DNA from: Desulfobacter sp. | GTDB taxonomy: Bacteria > Desulfobacterota > Desulfobacteria > Desulfobacterales > Desulfobacteraceae | Assembly (NCBI GenBank): GCA_028768525.1 | Contig: CP054837.1 | Coordinates: 3,071,001-3,135,000, forward strand | Direction of reading: 5' to 3' | DNA length: 64,000 nucleotides | Shown here: piece by piece, positions 63,271 through 64,000 of the stretch | How positions within the stretch are numbered: position 1 is the first letter of the stretch | How the letters are laid out: every line of letters begins with the position of its first letter | Position numbers and translations under genes: made by a program | Notes under the pieces: generated by a model | What the model was told of the DNA's origin: nothing | Database searches by the model: none | The model's input: the letters and a program-made list of their open reading frames with translations, nothing else

Positions 63271-64000
63271 CTAAGGACTTGTATACTTTAAATAAATTTG
63301 CTTGATTATCGGGTTCGTTACACATTGAAGAATTATTGCTCCTAATATAGATAGTGATAACCCAAGCGTGATAAAATTAATCCAATCGATTTCAAAAAAA
63401 TGAAACAAAAAGAGTAGCACCCCTCCGTGGACAAGGAAAAAAGCATAACATCTTTTTTGAATTTTAAATAATATGTTTACCGTGAAATTTGTATGTATCT
63501 CTTTTCCATGAAAAGGAAATAGATTGTGGAAGGTATATCCAATTATAAAAAAAACAAAGTAAATAGATTTATTTAGAATAAAACAAAAATATAATACGAT
63601 TACGAACCATGTCATCTTTAAAAAGGGGGTTCTAACTTTGTATTGCAAATAAACAAAACAGTATAAGAGAACAACAAAAGTAATATACCAAGCAATAACG
63701 TAAATTGGGTTATCTAAAAACAGGTTGCCCCCCAATATCGTTATTATATCCATCAGATAAGAAGTTTCTTTATAACCTATCAGACGATTAATAAATACAA
63801 CAGGGATAATGACAAACCAATATGGCAGCATGATTGATATCAATCTTTTATATAACCATCTTTCGGGTCCGGTTTCGAATTTTATCCCTATAGAAAAATA
63901 ACCGGTAAGAAAAGAAAAAATACAAAGAGATGAAAAATCATATCCGGTATTATCATTCCCAAACAAACCCAAAGAATGAAATAAAAAAATCCCTAGAGTA
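63271..64000 (-). CDS. acyltransferase-3-family membrane protein (partial, N-terminus beyond right edge)
   Basis: The minus-strand frame is open to the window end, giving the C-terminal 242 residues. It has about seven hydrophobic helices, with FLTGYFSIGIKF then RWLYKRLISIMLPYWFVIIP, a pattern like the middle of acyltransferase-3 (OafA/NodX-like) proteins. A histidine in FFLVHGGVLLFLF and a Lys-rich tail are also seen. Such integral membrane enzymes acetylate or succinylate surface sugars. Because the N-terminus with the catalytic His is missing, family assignment is moderate. It ends eight bases before the next start, so it belongs to the same operon. Confidence 0.7.
   Translation of the reverse strand, partial: TLGIFLFHSLGLFGNDNTGYDFSSLCIFSFLTGYFSIGIKFETGPERWLYKRLISIMLPYWFVIIPVVFINRLIGYKETSYLMDIITILGGNLFLDNPIYVIAWYITFVVLLYCFVYLQYKVRTPFLKMTWFVIVLYFCFILNKSIYFVFFIIGYTFHNLFPFHGKEIHTNFTVNILFKIQKRCYAFFLVHGGVLLFLFHFFEIDWINFITLGLSLSILGAIILQCVTNPIIKQIYLKYTSP

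Noticed and set aside
1..64000. CRISPR arrays, tRNA/rRNA genes, insertion sequences, prophage
   Set aside because: No regularly spaced repeats, cloverleaf-type sequences, transposase motifs or phage genes were recognised on either strand.

Overview
The window looks like chromosomal DNA of a strictly anaerobic Gram-negative bacterium, most likely a sulfate reducer of the Desulfobacterota (Desulfobacterales). This rests on a single-chain pyruvate:ferredoxin oxidoreductase, a KamA-family radical SAM enzyme, an NhaC antiporter, sigma-54-type promoters and a large PEP-CTERM/exosortase-associated locus. The phylum is an inference; no rRNA or tRNA gene is visible.

Positions 1-15.3 kb are GC-rich and mostly housekeeping: a KamA-like gene running off the left edge, an XRE-cupin regulator, an M23 peptidase, pyruvate:ferredoxin oxidoreductase, NhaC and a small membrane protein. 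They are followed by an unusual pair (a coiled-coil membrane protein translationally coupled to an ExeA-type ATPase fused to an OmpA domain) and a convergent pair encoding a two-membrane-segment protein and a 776-residue TPR protein.

Positions 15.3-26.8 kb hold secreted or envelope genes: a beta-repeat surface protein, an M6 peptidase with two P-domains, a TPR protein, an apolipoprotein N-acyltransferase, a PEP-CTERM protein and a PrsT-like TPR lipoprotein. Positions 26.8-36.1 kb form one tightly overlapping minus-strand operon for a hybrid type II secretion/type IV pilus machine: GspF, GspE, PilM-, PilN-, PilO- and GspC/PilP-like proteins, a secretin with a C-terminal SPOR domain, three pseudopilin-like proteins and a small periplasmic protein. 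A second PEP-CTERM protein lies just upstream of it.

Positions 37-44 kb carry three large exported proteins of carbohydrate-related or unknown type. Positions 44-64 kb are a surface-polysaccharide cluster on the minus strand: flippase, O-antigen ligase/polymerase, seven glycosyltransferases, two asparagine-synthase-like proteins (one without the glutaminase cysteine), a hexapeptide acyltransferase, a lyase-like RIFT-barrel protein, a third PEP-CTERM protein and a truncated acyltransferase-3 protein. The TIGR03087-like glycosyltransferase, the asparagine synthase and the ligase are typical companions of exosortase A (XrtA); exosortase itself is not in the window.

Inferred logic: the right half makes an exopolysaccharide and glycan-modified, PEP-CTERM-sorted surface proteins. 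Good -24/-12 sigma-54 promoter sequences precede two PEP-CTERM genes and other exported genes, which fits the known PrsK/PrsR-sigma-54 control of such loci. The pseudopilus machine sits between PEP-CTERM genes and may be dedicated to this surface system. Composition drops to clearly AT-rich over about 44-52 kb and again at the right edge, suggesting exchangeable glycan modules.
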